This document shows, in pieces, positions 35,320 through 46,281 of a stretch of 64,000 bases of DNA (positions are counted from its first letter, which is position 1; every line of letters starts with the position of its first letter). This DNA comes from Pyricularia pennisetigena (lineage: Eukaryota > Ascomycota > Sordariomycetes > Magnaporthales > Pyriculariaceae). The DNA lies in assembly GCF_004337985.1 (NCBI RefSeq), contig NW_021940920.1, forward strand, positions 1,534,549-1,598,548. Direction: 5' to 3'. The translations under genes were made by a program, and so were the position numbers. A model generated the notes under the pieces. That model was not told the origin of the DNA, ran no database searches, and saw only the letters and a list, made by a program, of their open reading frames with translations.

Positions 35320-38180
35320 TGTGGGTTGTTCAATTCAGACCTTGGGTTAATCCTATTTTTAACAAAAAGGTTTCCGAGGTGCATGAGCCAGCCACGCGAG
35401 GTGTTGGGTGTTGCTTGTGGTTGCCCCTCTTTGGCTTCTGAATCGGGACAAAGTCATCCACGCTAAGGCTGAACGACGGGGCGCTGGTTGCACACGAGTC
35501 ATGTCAATTCACGCCACAACACCTGCCACAATTCGTCCCTTCAGCTAAATTAATTACCTTACCAGGCAATCCAGAGTCCAGACTTGGGTGCTACATGCGA
35601 AGAAAGGGAAAAAAAAAAGGAAACCCAAGAAAAGAAAAGAAAAGAAACAGCACACCAAGTAGTACTCTGTAGATCTAGCACATCATCCACGACTTTTTTT
35701 TAAACCCCCTTTTCTTTCGACATCGTCATCAAGACAAAAACTCTGTCCCCTCCGCATTTTCCTACTTTCAATCAATCAATCAATCTTGATTTTGACCTCA
35801 CCCCAACGGAGAGTTCGGATGTCACCCAAGCTTCTTAGGCATGGCTTTGTCATTGTCCCTCAGCCATCAAGTGGGTTGGTTTATCGTTGACGCGACATTT
35901 ACGCGAGCGACAGAACCACTATAACCCCACCAAACCACCACTCAATTCTAGTGATTTAACGTATTTACCAGGGTAGGGTGTCCACGATGTTGTCCTGTGA
36001 TCTCGGTCCTACATCCAAGTAGTCCCGCCATCTCCGAAGGTGACTCTGTCGGCTCAGCCTTGACGAAGAGCCTAGAAGAGGCCATTGCCAGTGGGGAACG
36101 AAGCTCCTTGGGTCGCTTTGCCAAGTTCATTTCCCAAGGTCTAAAGTACTGCAGTACCGTACCTACCAATCTGCCCTTCTCTCCTATTAGACGCGATTCA
36201 TTCAATTGCCCACATTCCTCTACCCAAGACTTGGTATGTTTTTCTTTTTCTTGACATCCCATACCACATACGTCACTCCAGCTGAATGTTTAGCTAATCG
36301 TGGCACATGGATTCGAGTTATAGTGCCAAGAGCGTGGCCATCTCAATGCGCGCGACACAAATAGAATGCGACTCCTTTTTAACAGCTCGTTCGACGCCCC
36401 TGCAACTGCCGTTCCGGCTGAATTAAAGCCTCTGGGAAGAGCCCGGCGATTCCACGTAGCACCGGAAATAGAGTTTGGCTTTTCATGCACTGCGTTTCGC
36501 TCAGCTGGGCACGTCTACAACATTAGACATGCAAGTATCTCTCCATTTTGCTAATCACGCTTTGGTTTCAGCAACCTTATCGATCTCATCTGCCCCAGCG
36601 ACACCAGGACCACGGGAACAACCAGAACAAAACGCAAGCGATAATTAACGCAATGCACTCTATCTTTTGCTCTGCCGATACGGACGTATTTCGAGTTTGC
36701 CCCTTTTCCAGGAAACCCTCAGCCTCCTATTGTACTATCGTAGTCTCTGAATCCACCCTGCATTTACAACGAATATTAAACTCGCCCCAAGCTAACCAAG
36801 TCCGGGCAAGCTGCGTGGTGACTACGGGCCCTTCGGGCATCGCCAATTCCAGCGCGCCCCGTTCTTCCTTCCCGCTTCCTAAGCCGCCCGTGCATCCCAC
36901 CGGCCGGCCACGCTAGCGACATTTCCCGTTGCTTGCGACCCACGGCTTGCCGACCTGCTTACGTGGCGTGCCAAAAGATTCTAGCCTGCCAAGCCATGAT
37001 TATCAACCTTCCAGAAAAGGGTTTTTACTCCAAACTTGGCAACCCTGCCTGCCTCATGCAGAACGTCATAATTTCATCTCCCATTGTTCTGCCATGCGAC
37101 CACACCGAAATCCCGCAGCAAGCTTAGCAGAGAGGTACTCTGCAGCGGGTTTATTTCCCTGAGGAGACGTTGAGGAAGCCCACGGCACGCCCGAAGCCGG
37201 ATTTGGCACCGAAAAAAATAAAAATAATAATAATAATAATGATAATACAAAGAGTCGTTTTTTTCCTGTCCCCTTGCCAAGTAACAAGCTGCCTCCGTCC
37301 TACCCTATTGGGAATGCTGCGCTGCCAATCTTGTCCCCGCATCGATGCTAGACTGCCCTATGCCACACGGACCGATCAGAAACTCTTGGCACATGGATAA
37401 TGCTAGCGGCACACTGCTTGTCAAGCTACCGTTGGGAGCTGACAGATGCACAAATGCATGTTTCCTGGTTGATTCGCCTTGAGAAGCTCTGACTGCAGAT
37501 CGCTTCGAGTTTGAAGGTGTGTCCTTGCCATCCGGGCAAAATTTGACACTGACACATCCCGCCAGAACGGTCAGCCCAAGTCTCGTGGGCCACCCAAAGA
37601 TAAGTGATATTAATAATGACAGGCCCGGAAGGGCAGACTACTTGGGTTGTTAATATCCGCAGACGGCCCAATAAATCAATGCCCATAATGGGGGCGCCTC
37701 CCCACATTGAGTATCAGGGAGAGAGAAAAAAAAAAAAAAAAACTCTCTCCACACTGACAAGGCTTGGCATCTTGATTGGTCAAAAATGAGAACAGAAAAT
37801 ATCAACGCCTGTTATAGTAACGGTCGCGACATCTGGAATCGAGAGAGGAGCCGGCCCAAGGGATGGGCTCTTGGCATTCCCATGTGCATGGGACTGGGCA
37901 TCGCCAACTACGACTCCGCCTGGATTGGGGGTAACATCGAAAGGAAAGGATGGATGGATGGGGTGGATGCGCCTGCGGCTTGTCTCGAGGGTTCGGCATA
38001 GCCAAGTAAGTGCCTTTATAATAAGCAGCCTCCTGCACCCATCTATCCGGCTTGGAGTTTCCCTCAGGCTTCCGGCTTCCTCACCTCACCATCACTTTCG
38101 CTCCCTCCTGTCGCTCTCTAACCGGGTGGTCTTTCTTTTTTTTTTTCTTTCTTTCTTGTCCTACTGCAACTCACAAAAAA
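35320..38180. other. Intergenic, no gene seen
   Basis: It contains simple repeats (GAAAA units at about 35630-35645, AATCAATC at about 35771-35782, AAT units at about 37220-37240, A-run 37727-37741) and short frames without domains. The last 150 bp before 38181 is pyrimidine-rich, as in a fungal promoter. Confidence 0.45.
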
Positions 38181-39536
38181 ATGCGGTCCGCAATCATATT
38201 ATCGGCGCTCGCCTCGGTGGCCACCGCCGCCAGGCCCTACCTCAACGAGCCAGACACCGGAATTGATGAGGCGCTCGGTCAGCTCCCCGTCGGGTCGCTC
38301 CCCAACGTGACTGATATGTTCGCCATGCACGACTTTGAGTGGGCGGCACGGAGGTACCTGCCCACGGTCAACTACACGTACTACCGCAACGGCGCGGGTG
38401 GCGAGTGGTCCTACAGGAACAACCTCGAGGTCTACAGCCGCTACAAGCTGAAGCCCAAGACCATGGTGGACATTACAAACATTGCAAACTCCATGTCGTA
38501 AGTTCTATTTCCATCTTTTGGGTTTTTCTTTCCTTTTTTCTGTTTTGTTTTGTTTCTACTTTTGAATCACCGTTTCAGGCACAGAGAGGCAGATCCTGCA
38601 CTCTGTTGGGTCTTGGCGTTGTCGCTCCTCTATTTTTAGCCATGTCAAAAAGGGAGAAAAAAAAAATACATGAAACTGACCTCAGCCCTATCCCAATATA
38701 GCACCACAATCCTTGGGCACAACTTCTCGGCGCCCTTCTTCATCTGCCCCTGCGCGCGCGCGGGATATGCACACCCCGATGCTGAACTGAACCTGGTCCA
38801 GGGAGCAGGCGCGGGCAAGATCCTGTACATCCCGTCGTCCTTCTCATCGTTCCCGATCGAGCAGATCGCGGCCAAGCGCGCCCCGGGTCAGATCCTCTTC
38901 AGCCAGGTGTACACCAACGACAACGACACGGCGAACCAGATCCTCTTTGACCGGGCCGAGAAGGCCGGGTCCAAGGCGCTGGTGTGGGCCATCGACGCGC
39001 CCGGCAGCCCGAGCCGGCAGCGCGCGGCACGGTACGGCGTGGGCAGCGCCAACGACAAGTTCATCGTCAACTCGTGGGAGGTGCTCGACAAGTTCCGCAA
39101 CATGACCAAGCTGCCCTTCATCCTCAAGGGCATCCAGACCGTCGAGGACGCCAAGCTGGCCGTGCAGCACAAGGTGCCCGCCATCATCCTGTCCAACCAC
39201 GGCGGCCGCAACCTCGACGGCAGCCCGTCGTCGCTCGAGGTCGCCCTCGAGATCCACCGCGAGGCCCCCGAGATCTTCAAGCAGATCGAGGTCCTGGCCG
39301 ACGGCGGCGTCCGCTACGGCACCGACGCCCTCAGGCTCCTGGCCCTCGGCGTCCGCGCCGTCGGCATGGGCCGCCCCTTCATGTACTCCAACGTCTTTGG
39401 CGTCGAGGGCGTCAAGCGCGCCGTCGACATCTTCAGGGACGAGCTCACCAACGACGCCGCCAACCTGGGCGTCGGCGATATCAAGAAGATCGATCCCACC
39501 TATGTGGACTGGACCCCCAACCACTGGTTCAGTTAG
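38181..39536 (+). CDS. Secreted FMN-dependent alpha-hydroxy-acid oxidase
   Basis: Exons 38181-38497 and 38702-39536 (intron 204 nt, GTAAGT...ATATAG) give 383 aa. It belongs to the glycolate/lactate oxidase family, which oxidises 2-hydroxy acids with FMN, usually passing electrons to O2 and releasing H2O2. A clear signal peptide (residues 1-17, ending VATAA) implies export, which is unusual because most members are cytosolic, peroxisomal or mitochondrial. The FMN_dh barrel is complete: APFFICPCARAGYAHPDAEL (116-135), FSQVYTN, the catalytic-histidine block SNHGGRNLDG (270-279) and the phosphate-binding LADGGVRYGTDALRLLALG near 302-320. The usual substrate loop is replaced by AIDAPGSPSRQRAARYG, so the substrate is uncertain. 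N-glycosylation sequons near the N-terminus (NVT, NYT) also fit secretion. Confidence 0.85.
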
Positions 39537-40213
39537 ACGTGGGGAGGGGAACGTAGATATAGCTGCGCTGGGATGAAAGGGTCCGGAACTATTTCTCGCC
39601 ATGTAAACAATAGAGGTTTTGAATTATGAGTGCGCATATATGTTTTCCGAAATGTTTCATTGTTTGTTTGTGAACTGAGCTGTATATTCTTTCCTGCTCT
39701 GAAGCAGTTCGCCCAACTTTGACCTGTTTTCTTCATGTGGTCCCCCCGGCACAAGGCCACCGCGCTGACGAATCTGCCATCCTCACCATTGCCACGGGAT
39801 GAAGCATCGCTAAGCAGCATCGACAATGGAGCGAAGCCGCAAACCTCACGACGCCCAAATATCCGGAGACGTCAGAGGCAATTCTCCAAATTTCGTTGGA
39901 TTCTACTAGGGGGCCCCTTGACCTAGACATGGAATGCAGATGCTAGATGGCCAAATTCACACTTTACCACAAGCTATCCAAATTTCAACGCGGTCAGTAC
40001 CCCACTAGATGGATAGGCATGGCCAAGCCAAAGAATACGAGAAAGCTTTGCAGACGACCAATGCCCATATCGCAAGCCAATAATCGCTTTATCAACACAT
40101 GGAACGGGGGTATCTCAATGCTTGTCCAAAACCTACCTGCCGACTCATCACGCACGCCCTTTTTTTTTTTCTCTCTCTCTCGTACTTACTCGTCAAAAAC
40201 CATTGCGCCACCA
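39537..40213. other. Intergenic between convergent genes
   Basis: No coding signal is seen beyond short chance frames. Confidence 0.45.
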
Positions 40214-40567
40214 TCACCGCAGCCCACCGCCGCCATCCACCCCGACCACAAACGGAAACTCGGACACGGCAACGACCCCGCCCTGCCCGACGACAAGCTT
40301 ACTGCGGACTCCTGGCGGGCCATCGCCGTACCACGGCCGGAGGACGTACAAGTTGTCGCGCTCGAGGACGCGCTCGACCAGGTATTCGGTGGCGTCGGCG
40401 CGCAGGAACACGAAGCAGCCGGCGCGCGGGCAGGGCACGGCCGAGAGCCAGGGCGGCTGGGGCGAGGTCTGGCAGGGGCACGAGGGTCTGGGCCTCGAGC
40501 CTGTGGGGATTAGTGCTCGCAGGCGGGTTAGGGCGTTGCTCAAGTGAGAGGAGAGGAGTTGGCGCAT
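40214..40567 (-). CDS. 117-aa protein of unknown function
   Basis: A single-exon minus-strand frame has GC-ending codons. The N-terminus is Ser/Arg/Pro-rich and lacks acidic residues (residues 2-42), resembling a mitochondrial targeting sequence. The ordered-looking C-terminal half (51-112) reads FVFLRADATEYLVERVLERD and later VLRPWYGDGPPG. No known domain is recognised. In-frame codons continue upstream to another ATG, but the sequence there becomes low-complexity and AT-rich, so the ATG at 40567 is preferred. The antisense strand is also open, which limits confidence. Confidence 0.45.
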   Translation of the reverse strand: MRQLLSSHLSNALTRLRALIPTGSRPRPSCPCQTSPQPPWLSAVPCPRAGCFVFLRADATEYLVERVLERDNLYVLRPWYGDGPPGVRSKLVVGQGGVVAVSEFPFVVGVDGGGGLR

Positions 40568-41678
40568 CTGCTGTCTTGTGCTTGGAGCTGTGTTGTTTGT
40601 GTTTCCTGGATTGCTTTTCGGGGAGAGATAGGAAAGAAAAAGGAACAAGGAACGGAATGTTGGAATCGCATGTTTGCGACTCCCGAAAAATAAAATAAAA
40701 ATCCGGGTTGGCTTATATACGTTGGTTTGCGCATGGCAAGAGTCGATTGAGGATGTGACATTGAATGAATCTGTGAGTCTGTGGTTAGTTGGTAGATGTT
40801 GTTGTCGAACAGTGTCATCGCGAGGAAAGATGGGTTGGTCGCCAGTAACAAAAAAATTAAATGGTATTCGACACGGCGATAAGAAAGAAACTTGGCTCGA
40901 ATGGCTTCGTTTTTCCCCTTGCAACACGCCAAGAACATCCTCCCACCTACAGGGTAGCTTCCAGGTGGGTCTCTTGTCGCCCGATTGAATCAGTAATGCC
41001 CGTTGGCGGGGAATATCGACGTTGCTGATTGGATGGACCCCAGACAAATGCTCCGTGCGGTCCCCGCTGCGCCATGTCAATCCGTTTCAACAAGAGTTAG
41101 TTTTGCCTTTTTGACGACAGCTTGCAATCAGACCGAGGCACTGTCATGACGAAGTTTCGACGAGTTTTCTTTTTGTCTTCTTGTCCCTTTGTCTCTCTTT
41201 TCTTTCCTCGCTTTTCCTAATATTCACCTGTCCTTTGCATGTCTGTTTTATTGAGCACGTATTGCTCCGGCGCTCCTTTTGTTAATATCGATTAGCTTCA
41301 TCTGAAAGGCAGTCTCTACAGGCGCACCGAATTTGTAATAACAGCACTTGGAAGCGCTGGACCGCGTCCACCAGCGATCGCCAAGCCTGCCTATTCACGC
41401 TACAGTTTTTTTTTTTTGCCCAGCTTGCCCAGCCCGGCCACCACCATTGGGGCGACCAACAAAGACATTCTACCAAGACATTTCGCCAAGATAGAAATCG
41501 TCCATTTGGCTTTTGATAAGGCGACCATCTCGGCTTACATCATTCCTTTATTTTAGAATATCTACCTTGTCGTACAGATCAAATACATTCGCTTGTATTT
41601 CCTTGGACTATTAGACTAGTTAAATACCCGCTGTCGCCCAAGCAGAAGCCGCTAGCAGCTACCGACACATCGCCCGCC
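40568..41678. other. Intergenic, divergent promoter region
   Basis: It separates the minus-strand 117-aa gene and the plus-strand GH3 gene and presumably holds both promoters. No other signal was recognised. Confidence 0.45.
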
Positions 41679-44600
41679 ATGGCCGACGATGATCAGTCCC
41701 GCCAAGGGCTCCTTGGCGCGGACCAAAAGGAGGTCGAAAAGGTCCGCCGCCAGTCCTTCGACTCCGATTCCGACATTGATGCGACCGAGTTCCTCACAAG
41801 AGACCCCATGACCGAGTCGCCACCGCCGGCTGCCCAGACCACGCCCGCCTTTATGCGCCGCGGTGGACGACGGGCCTGGTCTTGCGGCTCACCCTGCGCC
41901 AGCTGCAAGAGGTGCTGCATCTTCATGTGCGGCATCTTCATAATTATCTGGCTGCTGCTCGGCGCCGGCGGTGCATTTGTCTACAAAAAGTACACCGAAG
42001 AGCCGCCGTACGGCCTGTCGCCGCCTTGGTACCCGTCCCCGCTGGGCGGCACCTCGGCCGGCTGGGCGGCGAGCTACTCTCGCGCTGCCAAGATGGTGGA
42101 GAAGATGACGCTGGCGGAAAAAGTCAACGTCACCACAGGCGTCGGTTGGAAGATGAGCCCGGCCGTCGGCTCAAACGGCCCTGCCGTCCACGTCGGCTTC
42201 CCTCAGCTGCATCTTCAGGACGGGCCCACAGGCATCCGGTTCGCCGACAACACTTCGGCTTTCCCCGCCGGCATCACCGTCGGCGCCACCTTCAACAAGC
42301 AGCTGATGTACCTGCGCGGAAAGGCCCACGGCGCCGAGGCTCGCGGGAAGGGCATCAATGTGCTTCTGGGTCCGGCCATCGGTCCCCTCGGCCGCATGCC
42401 TGCGGGCGGCAGGAACTGGGAGGGTTTTGGATCGGATCCCTACCTGCAGGGAGTCGCCGGCGCGCAGACCATCAAGGGGATCCAGAGCGAGGGCGTCATG
42501 GCCTCGGTCAAGCACTTTGTCGCCAACGAGCAGGAGCACTTCCGTCAGGCCTGGGAGTGGGCCCTGCCGCACGCGATCTCGGCCAACATTGACGACCGTA
42601 CCCTCCACGAGCTCTATGCATGGCCGTTCCAGGATGCCGTCAAGGCCGGCGTCGCCAGCGTCATGTGCAGCTACAATATGATCAACAGCAGCTACGCGTG
42701 CCAAAACTCGAAACTGTTGAGCGGAATCTTGAAGGACGAGCTCGGTTTCCAGGTAAGTCGCTTTTTTGTTTATATGAAAAACCAGATTTATTTTTTTTTT
42801 TTTTTTTTTTTTTTATTTTTTTTCGTTTTCTTTCTCCTCAATCTGCTAAACAATCCACAGGGCTTCGTCGTTTCCGACTGGCTTGCACAGCGCTCGGGAG
42901 TCGCATCCGCCATCGCCGGTCTCGACATGACCATGCCAGGAGACGGCCTCGGCTGGGCCGACGGCAAATCGCTCTGGGGACCGCAGCTAACGCAGTCAGT
43001 ACTCAACGGCTCCGTGCCCATGGACCGGCTCAACGACATGGTGACGCGCATCGTCGCCTCGTGGTACCAGCTCGGCCAGGACAACCCGGCCCGGTTCGAC
43101 GGCAAGGGCCCCAACTTCTCGTCGTGGACCAGGGAACGCACGGGCGTCGTCTCGCCCGGGAGCAAGACGACGCAGGACAAGACCGAGGTCAACCAGTACG
43201 TCAACGTGCAGTCGTCGCACCGCGACATCGCGCGCCAGGTCGCCGCCGAGGGCACCGTGCTGCTCAAGAACAAGGACATGCTGCCCATCAGCAAGCAGGG
43301 CTTCACGGACGCCAAGCGCGACCTGCGCAGGCGGCACGAGGGAAAGCTCAAGATCGGCATCTTTGGCGAGGACGCCGGCCCGGCGCCCGGCGGACCCAAC
43401 GCCTGCATCGACCGCGGCTGCAACCGCGGAACGCTCGCCATCGGCTGGGGCAGCGGTGCCGTCGATTTCCCTTACCTCGTGACGCCGATCGAGGCCCTCA
43501 AGAAGGGCTTCGAGCCGGCCAAGGTGGAGATCAGGGAGTACCTCTCCAACGCGAACCCGTTCGTCAAGGACAAGTCGGCGTCCGACACGGACGTCTGCAT
43601 CGTGTTTGCCAACGCCGACTCGGGCGAGGGCTTCCTCAAGGCGGACGGGATCAGCGGCGACAGGAACGACCTCAACCTGCAGCGCGGCAGCGACGACCTC
43701 GTGTACCAGGTGGCGAACAAGTGCGGCGGCGGCGGCGGCGAGGTCGTCGTCGTCATCCACAGCGTCGGCCCCGTCGTGGTGGAGCGCTGGATAGACCACC
43801 CCAACGTCAAGGCCGTCGTGCTCGCCCACCTGCCAGGCCAGGAGAGCGGCAACGCGCTCGCCGACATCATCTTTGGCGACGAGAACCCGTCGGGCAAGCT
43901 GCCGTACACCATGGGCAAGTCCCTGGACGACTACGGGCCCGGGGCCAAGATCATGTACCTCCCCAACGGCGTGGTGCCGCAGCAGGACTTCTCCGAGGGC
44001 GTCTTCATCGACTACCGGCACTTTGACCGGGCCGGGATCCAGCCGCGCTTCGAGTTCGGCCACGGCCTGTCGTACACGACGTTTGAGTTTGCCAACCTGA
44101 GCATCAGCGAGCGCAGGCCCAAGAAGGCGCTGCCGGAGCCGCGACCCGAGGCGGGCGCCGCGCCGCCCAGCTACGACCGGGCCATCCCCAACGAGCGCGA
44201 GGCCCTGTGGCCGCGCGACAACAGCATCCGCCCGCTGGAAAAGTACATCTACCCGTACCTGGACGAGGTCGACGAGCTCGTCCAGCACCCGTATCCTTAC
44301 CCGGACGGCTTCTTCAGCATCCCGGACCCCAGCCCGGCCGGCGGCGACGAGGGCGGCAACCCTGACCTCTGGGAGGTGCAGCTCGAGGTCAAGGCGCAGG
44401 TCAAGAACACGGGCTCGCGGGACGGCAAGGTCGTGGCCCAGCTGTACGTCGGCATCCCGCCGCTGTCGCCGCCCGCCCAGGACTCGGCCAGCCGGGTCGG
44501 GCCGGCCGGGTCGCCCCAGCCCAACAAGAAGAAGGACGAGGTCGAGTTCCCCGTCCGCCAGCTGCGCGGCTTCGAAAAGGTCTTTATCAAAAAGGGCGAG

Positions 44601-44747
44601 ACGGCCGAGGTCTCGTTCAACCTCACCAGGAGGGACCTGAGCTTCTGGGACGTGGGCAGGCAGACGTGGAGGATTGTGACGGGCGGCGAGTACAAGATCA
44701 TGGTTGGGCAGAGCTCGAGGGATCTGCCGCTCGAAGGGAAGTGGTAG
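41679..44747 (+). CDS. Membrane-anchored GH3 beta-glucosidase
   Basis: Exons 41679-42752 and 42861-44747 (intron 108 nt with a long T-run) give 986 aa. GH3 enzymes release glucose from the non-reducing end of beta-glucosides. There is no cleavable signal peptide. A cytosolic, acidic N-terminus (1-65) is followed by a cysteine cluster (CGSPCASCKRCC, 69-80) and one membrane helix (about 80-102), making a type II membrane protein with the catalytic part outside. The barrel has VGFPQLHLQDGPTGIRFAD and PAIGPLGRMPAGGRNWEGFG. The nucleophile is D364 in GFVVSDW. The alpha/beta sandwich domain (LPGQESGNALADIIFG) and a C-terminal fibronectin-III-like domain (VQLEVKAQVKNTGSRDGKVV, then GEYKIMVG) complete the family layout. 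A long insert (about 780-890) separates the last two domains. The cysteines next to the helix suggest palmitoylation. Confidence 0.9.
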   Translation: MADDDQSRQGLLGADQKEVEKVRRQSFDSDSDIDATEFLTRDPMTESPPPAAQTTPAFMRRGGRRAWSCGSPCASCKRCCIFMCGIFIIIWLLLGAGGAFVYKKYTEEPPYGLSPPWYPSPLGGTSAGWAASYSRAAKMVEKMTLAEKVNVTTGVGWKMSPAVGSNGPAVHVGFPQLHLQDGPTGIRFADNTSAFPAGITVGATFNKQLMYLRGKAHGAEARGKGINVLLGPAIGPLGRMPAGGRNWEGFGSDPYLQGVAGAQTIKGIQSEGVMASVKHFVANEQEHFRQAWEWALPHAISANIDDRTLHELYAWPFQDAVKAGVASVMCSYNMINSSYACQNSKLLSGILKDELGFQVSRFFVYMKNQIYFFFFFFFLFFFVFFLLNLLNNPQGFVVSDWLAQRSGVASAIAGLDMTMPGDGLGWADGKSLWGPQLTQSVLNGSVPMDRLNDMVTRIVASWYQLGQDNPARFDGKGPNFSSWTRERTGVVSPGSKTTQDKTEVNQYVNVQSSHRDIARQVAAEGTVLLKNKDMLPISKQGFTDAKRDLRRRHEGKLKIGIFGEDAGPAPGGPNACIDRGCNRGTLAIGWGSGAVDFPYLVTPIEALKKGFEPAKVEIREYLSNANPFVKDKSASDTDVCIVFANADSGEGFLKADGISGDRNDLNLQRGSDDLVYQVANKCGGGGGEVVVVIHSVGPVVVERWIDHPNVKAVVLAHLPGQESGNALADIIFGDENPSGKLPYTMGKSLDDYGPGAKIMYLPNGVVPQQDFSEGVFIDYRHFDRAGIQPRFEFGHGLSYTTFEFANLSISERRPKKALPEPRPEAGAAPPSYDRAIPNEREALWPRDNSIRPLEKYIYPYLDEVDELVQHPYPYPDGFFSIPDPSPAGGDEGGNPDLWEVQLEVKAQVKNTGSRDGKVVAQLYVGIPPLSPPAQDSASRVGPAGSPQPNKKKDEVEFPVRQLRGFEKVFIKKGETAEVSFNLTRRDLSFWDVGRQTWRIVTGGEYKIMVGQSSRDLPLEGKW

Positions 44748-46281
44748 AACTTGGAGGGCTTTTTTTTTTTTTTTCTTCTTCTTTTTATTTCCGCATGTCG
44801 TTCCAGCGTGCGAGGTAATATGTGGCGCTTACCAGATACATGGGCCATGTGAGCACAGGGCGGCGTTTGGTGTGATTGTATTTATTTGTTGAACTTTTTT
44901 TTTGGTTATTTTTGGCTTCTCGCTACTATACGGAAAACGAAAGAGAGAATGTTCATCGATGTGTATTGCCTGCCCTAAACGACGATCCTCTATGCCAGGT
45001 CAAGGGGTTGCTGTCCCGATCAACTTGCTTCGCCACCAAGCCGACAGCCGATCTCTCGCAGATCCGCAATTGCCGGCATCGTCAAGAGTTTGCCTTGTTC
45101 TACTTGACAGACAAAATTCCGCTGGGACGTCAGCTGACTTTGGGCCAGGCGAGATTCCACATGGACCGGTGACGGAAGGATCATGACCCAGTACAGAAGC
45201 ACGGAAATGCATCTGTGAATATTCCCGCGGAGGCGTCGCTCTCGCCAGGAATAGAGGCGTCTAACATTACGATGAGCTTGGCCCTCGAGTCTGCGGTCGA
45301 CGAAAGCACCAAAAGTCGGGTAACTTGCCGAACAGGCATAGACCGCCCTTTATCGAAACTGGCCGGTTTATGACAAATAACGCCCGATTATGAAGCGCCA
45401 CAATCCTCCGTCAGGAAGCGTTACTGGACAAGGCGGGAACGAGGGGAAAAAAAAAAAAAAAAAGCAGAAAGCTTGTTCCCGCACCTAGAAGACTCGGGCT
45501 GAATCACGCCCCCGGATGGGGCGCACGCCGTTCGGTTTCGTGCTGCCCCTGGCACTCTCGCACACGGCCGTTATTCCCCAGCGTGCCCAGCAGGGCAGTC
45601 TGAGCGGCGCCAACGACACAGCCGTAGGAGGGGTTTTTGGCGCCGCGCCGTCCGCACGGGACGCGTCATTTCCCCTGACCAGGCCCTGGGGCACGCCTCT
45701 AGCGGATGCTTAGCCGTCTGCCCACCTTCGGGAATGTGGACAGTGCCAGTGCCCCAGCGCACGGCTGAGATGGGTTTTTTTTGTTCTTTTGCCTTGTTGT
45801 CTGTGGGAGTTGACGACTTGCTCGCGTCTGCCAAATGTCGCGAAATTGCAGCAGGACACTATACGAGCTGCGCTAGTGCTGCTAGGGTCCAGAAGGAAGC
45901 CATTTTACGATGGAGGGTTGACGAAGAGAGAAAAAAAAAGGGTTTGGGATTTATGCAGAAAAAGGCAGCTTCTTTCCGGCATTCTTTTTGATTTGAATCG
46001 CTTTCTGTTCAACATGCTTCTTTATCGTTTGGAAGGGTAAAACAAAAACCACACATTCTTTTGCATACAGGCAACTCTGTTGCACACTCACTCTCTTTCC
46101 CATACACTCATTAGACAAGACCATCGGTCTAAAGACATTCGTTACTACTTCCCAGCAGAGTTTTTTTTTTTTTTTTGTCTGTTTTTAGCTGCTAATAATT
46201 ACTCTTGTTATAATATCACCCAAACCAAACCAAACCAAACCAAACCAAACCACCTGCATAATACACGGCAGCTCCATCAAC
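44748..46281. other. Intergenic, no gene seen
   Basis: It contains poly-T and poly-A tracts (44759-44774, 45449-45463) and an AAACC tandem repeat ((AAACC)n at about 46220-46250) in the leader of the next gene. No supported coding frame. Confidence 0.45.

Noticed and set aside
42996..44288. 430-codon minus-strand open frame antisense to the GH3 gene, and a long shifted frame at 42620-44026
   Set aside because: High GC3 in a real gene leaves the other frames open. The translations are Val/Asp/Ala/Arg-rich and lack domains, while the sense frame carries a complete GH3.
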